Of a stretch of DNA of 6,295 nt, positions 5,347 to 6,295 are shown one piece after another. Source of the stretch: Pseudomonadota bacterium. Lineage in GTDB: Bacteria; Desulfobacterota; Desulfovibrionia; Desulfovibrionales; Desulfovibrionaceae. The position numbers were made by a program, and so were the translations under genes. Below the pieces are notes generated by a model. The model searched no databases. It saw only the letters and a program-made list of their open reading frames with translations, and was not told the DNA's origin. The stretch covers positions 1 to 6,295 of the forward strand of contig JAEYOJ010000052.1 in NCBI GenBank assembly GCA_023411815.1, given 5' to 3'. Each line of letters opens with the position of its first letter. Position 1 is the stretch's first letter.

Positions 5347-6295
5347 ATGCCCCAGATTCCTGTTAAAATTAAGCCCCAGGGTGTGGCTATCGCCGAGCCG
5401 GAGCTCGTCGAGATGAGCGTTGACATGCTTCTCGTCGGCGGCGGCATGGGTAACTGCGGCGCGGCTTACGAGATCTGCAGCTGGGTTGACCGCAAGTACA
5501 AGGACCTGAAGGTCCTGCTGGTCGACAAGGCCGCCATGGAGCGTTCCGGCGCCGTGGCCCAGGGCCTGTCCGCCATCAACACCTACCTTGGCGACAACAA
5601 GGCCGACGACTACGTGCGCATGGTGCGTACCGACCTGATGGGCCTGGTCCGCGAAGACCTGATCTTCGACCTTGGCCGTCACGTTGACGATTCCGTGCAC
5701 CTGTTCGAAGAGTGGGGCCTGCCCTGCTGGATCAAGGAAGGCGACCACAACCTGGACGGCGCCCAGGCCAAGAAGGCCGGCAAGTCCCTGCGCAAGGGTG
5801 ACAAGCCCGTGCGTTCCGGCCGCTGGCAGATCATGATCAACGGTGAGTCCTACAAGTGCATCGTGGCCGAGGCCGCCAAGAACGCCCTGGGTCAGGATCG
5901 CTACATGGAGCGCATCTTCATCGTGAAGCTGCTCCTGGACGCCAACACCCCGAACCGCATCGCCGGTGCCGTTGGCTTCTCCCTGCGCGAGAACAAGGTG
6001 TACGTCATCAAGGCCAACGCCATGCTGGTGGCCTGCGGCGGTGCCGTTAACGTGTACCGCCCCCGCTCCACCGGTGAGGGCCTCGGCCGCGCCTGGTACC
6101 CGGTGTGGAACGCTGGTTCCACCTACACCATGTGCGCTCAGGTCGGCGCCGAGATGACCATGATGGAAAACCGCTTCGTGCCCGCCCGCTTCAAGGACGG
6201 CTACGGACCGGTGGGCGCCTGGTTCCTGCTCTTCAAGGCCAAGGCCACCAACTACAAGGGCGAGGACTACTGCGCGACCAACGCCGCCATGCTGA
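5347..6295 (+). CDS. aprA: Adenylylsulfate reductase alpha subunit (3' end outside window)
   Basis: AprA is the FAD-containing catalytic subunit that reduces APS to sulfite and AMP; it belongs to the fumarate reductase/succinate dehydrogenase flavoprotein family. The window holds 316 codons of about 660. The dinucleotide-binding loop VGGGMGNCGAAYE lies at 30-42, preceded by a hydrophobic strand and followed by an acidic strand end at D60. AMERSGAVAQGLSAIN (63-78) matches the FAD-contacting segment and ends in an Asn (N78) equivalent to the active-site Asn of the Archaeoglobus enzyme. ENRFVPARFKDGYGP (274-288) holds the conserved substrate-site arginine region. The start at 5347 follows AGGAG with a 7 nt spacer. 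The frame is open to the window edge with no frameshift and has the same strong codon bias as aprB. It is the second gene of the aprBA operon. Confidence 0.97.
   Translation, partial: MPQIPVKIKPQGVAIAEPELVEMSVDMLLVGGGMGNCGAAYEICSWVDRKYKDLKVLLVDKAAMERSGAVAQGLSAINTYLGDNKADDYVRMVRTDLMGLVREDLIFDLGRHVDDSVHLFEEWGLPCWIKEGDHNLDGAQAKKAGKSLRKGDKPVRSGRWQIMINGESYKCIVAEAAKNALGQDRYMERIFIVKLLLDANTPNRIAGAVGFSLRENKVYVIKANAMLVACGGAVNVYRPRSTGEGLGRAWYPVWNAGSTYTMCAQVGAEMTMMENRFVPARFKDGYGPVGAWFLLFKAKATNYKGEDYCATNAAML

Noticed and set aside
1..6295. CRISPR arrays, insertion sequences, tRNA or rRNA genes
   Set aside because: No regularly spaced repeats, transposase-like frames, terminal repeats or RNA gene signatures were seen on either strand.

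Overview
The window comes from a dissimilatory sulfate-reducing bacterium, most likely a member of the Desulfovibrionales. The evidence is the first two steps of dissimilatory sulfate reduction encoded side by side: ATP sulfurylase (sat) and adenylylsulfate reductase (aprB, aprA). The DNA is GC-rich. sat, aprB and aprA use a narrow codon set typical of very highly expressed genes, while the genes between them do not.

Layout. Positions 1-970, minus strand: the 5' part of a fusion protein with an AroQ-type chorismate mutase-like N-terminal domain and an EPSP synthase-like domain; both appear to have lost key active-site residues. Positions 971-1483: a divergent intergenic region, with an AT-rich half holding a TTGACA promoter element, a Rex-like operator and an inverted repeat, then a long hairpin-rich sat leader. 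Positions 1484-2764: sat, closed by a strong intrinsic terminator at 2799-2829. A new promoter follows at 2832-2859 and leads to a two-gene operon: a protein-kinase-fold protein (2900-3901) overlapping by 4 bases a universal stress protein with an intact ATP-binding motif (3898-4350). A probable terminator lies at 4403-4455. Positions 4456-4793: a regulatory region with a second TTGACA element and a second Rex-like 18-mer. Then aprB (4794-5267) and the first 316 codons of aprA (5347 to the window end).

How it fits together. Sat activates sulfate to adenosine 5'-phosphosulfate (APS), and AprBA reduces APS to sulfite. The same type of operator (TTGTT-N8-[A/C]ACAA) next to a TTGACA element in front of both units suggests joint control by the NADH-sensing repressor Rex. 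That agrees with published work in Desulfovibrio vulgaris, where Rex represses sat. The kinase-like/Usp pair between the two enzymes has its own transcription signals. It is the least explained part of the window and a candidate regulatory module for sulfate activation; that role is inferred from position and domains only.
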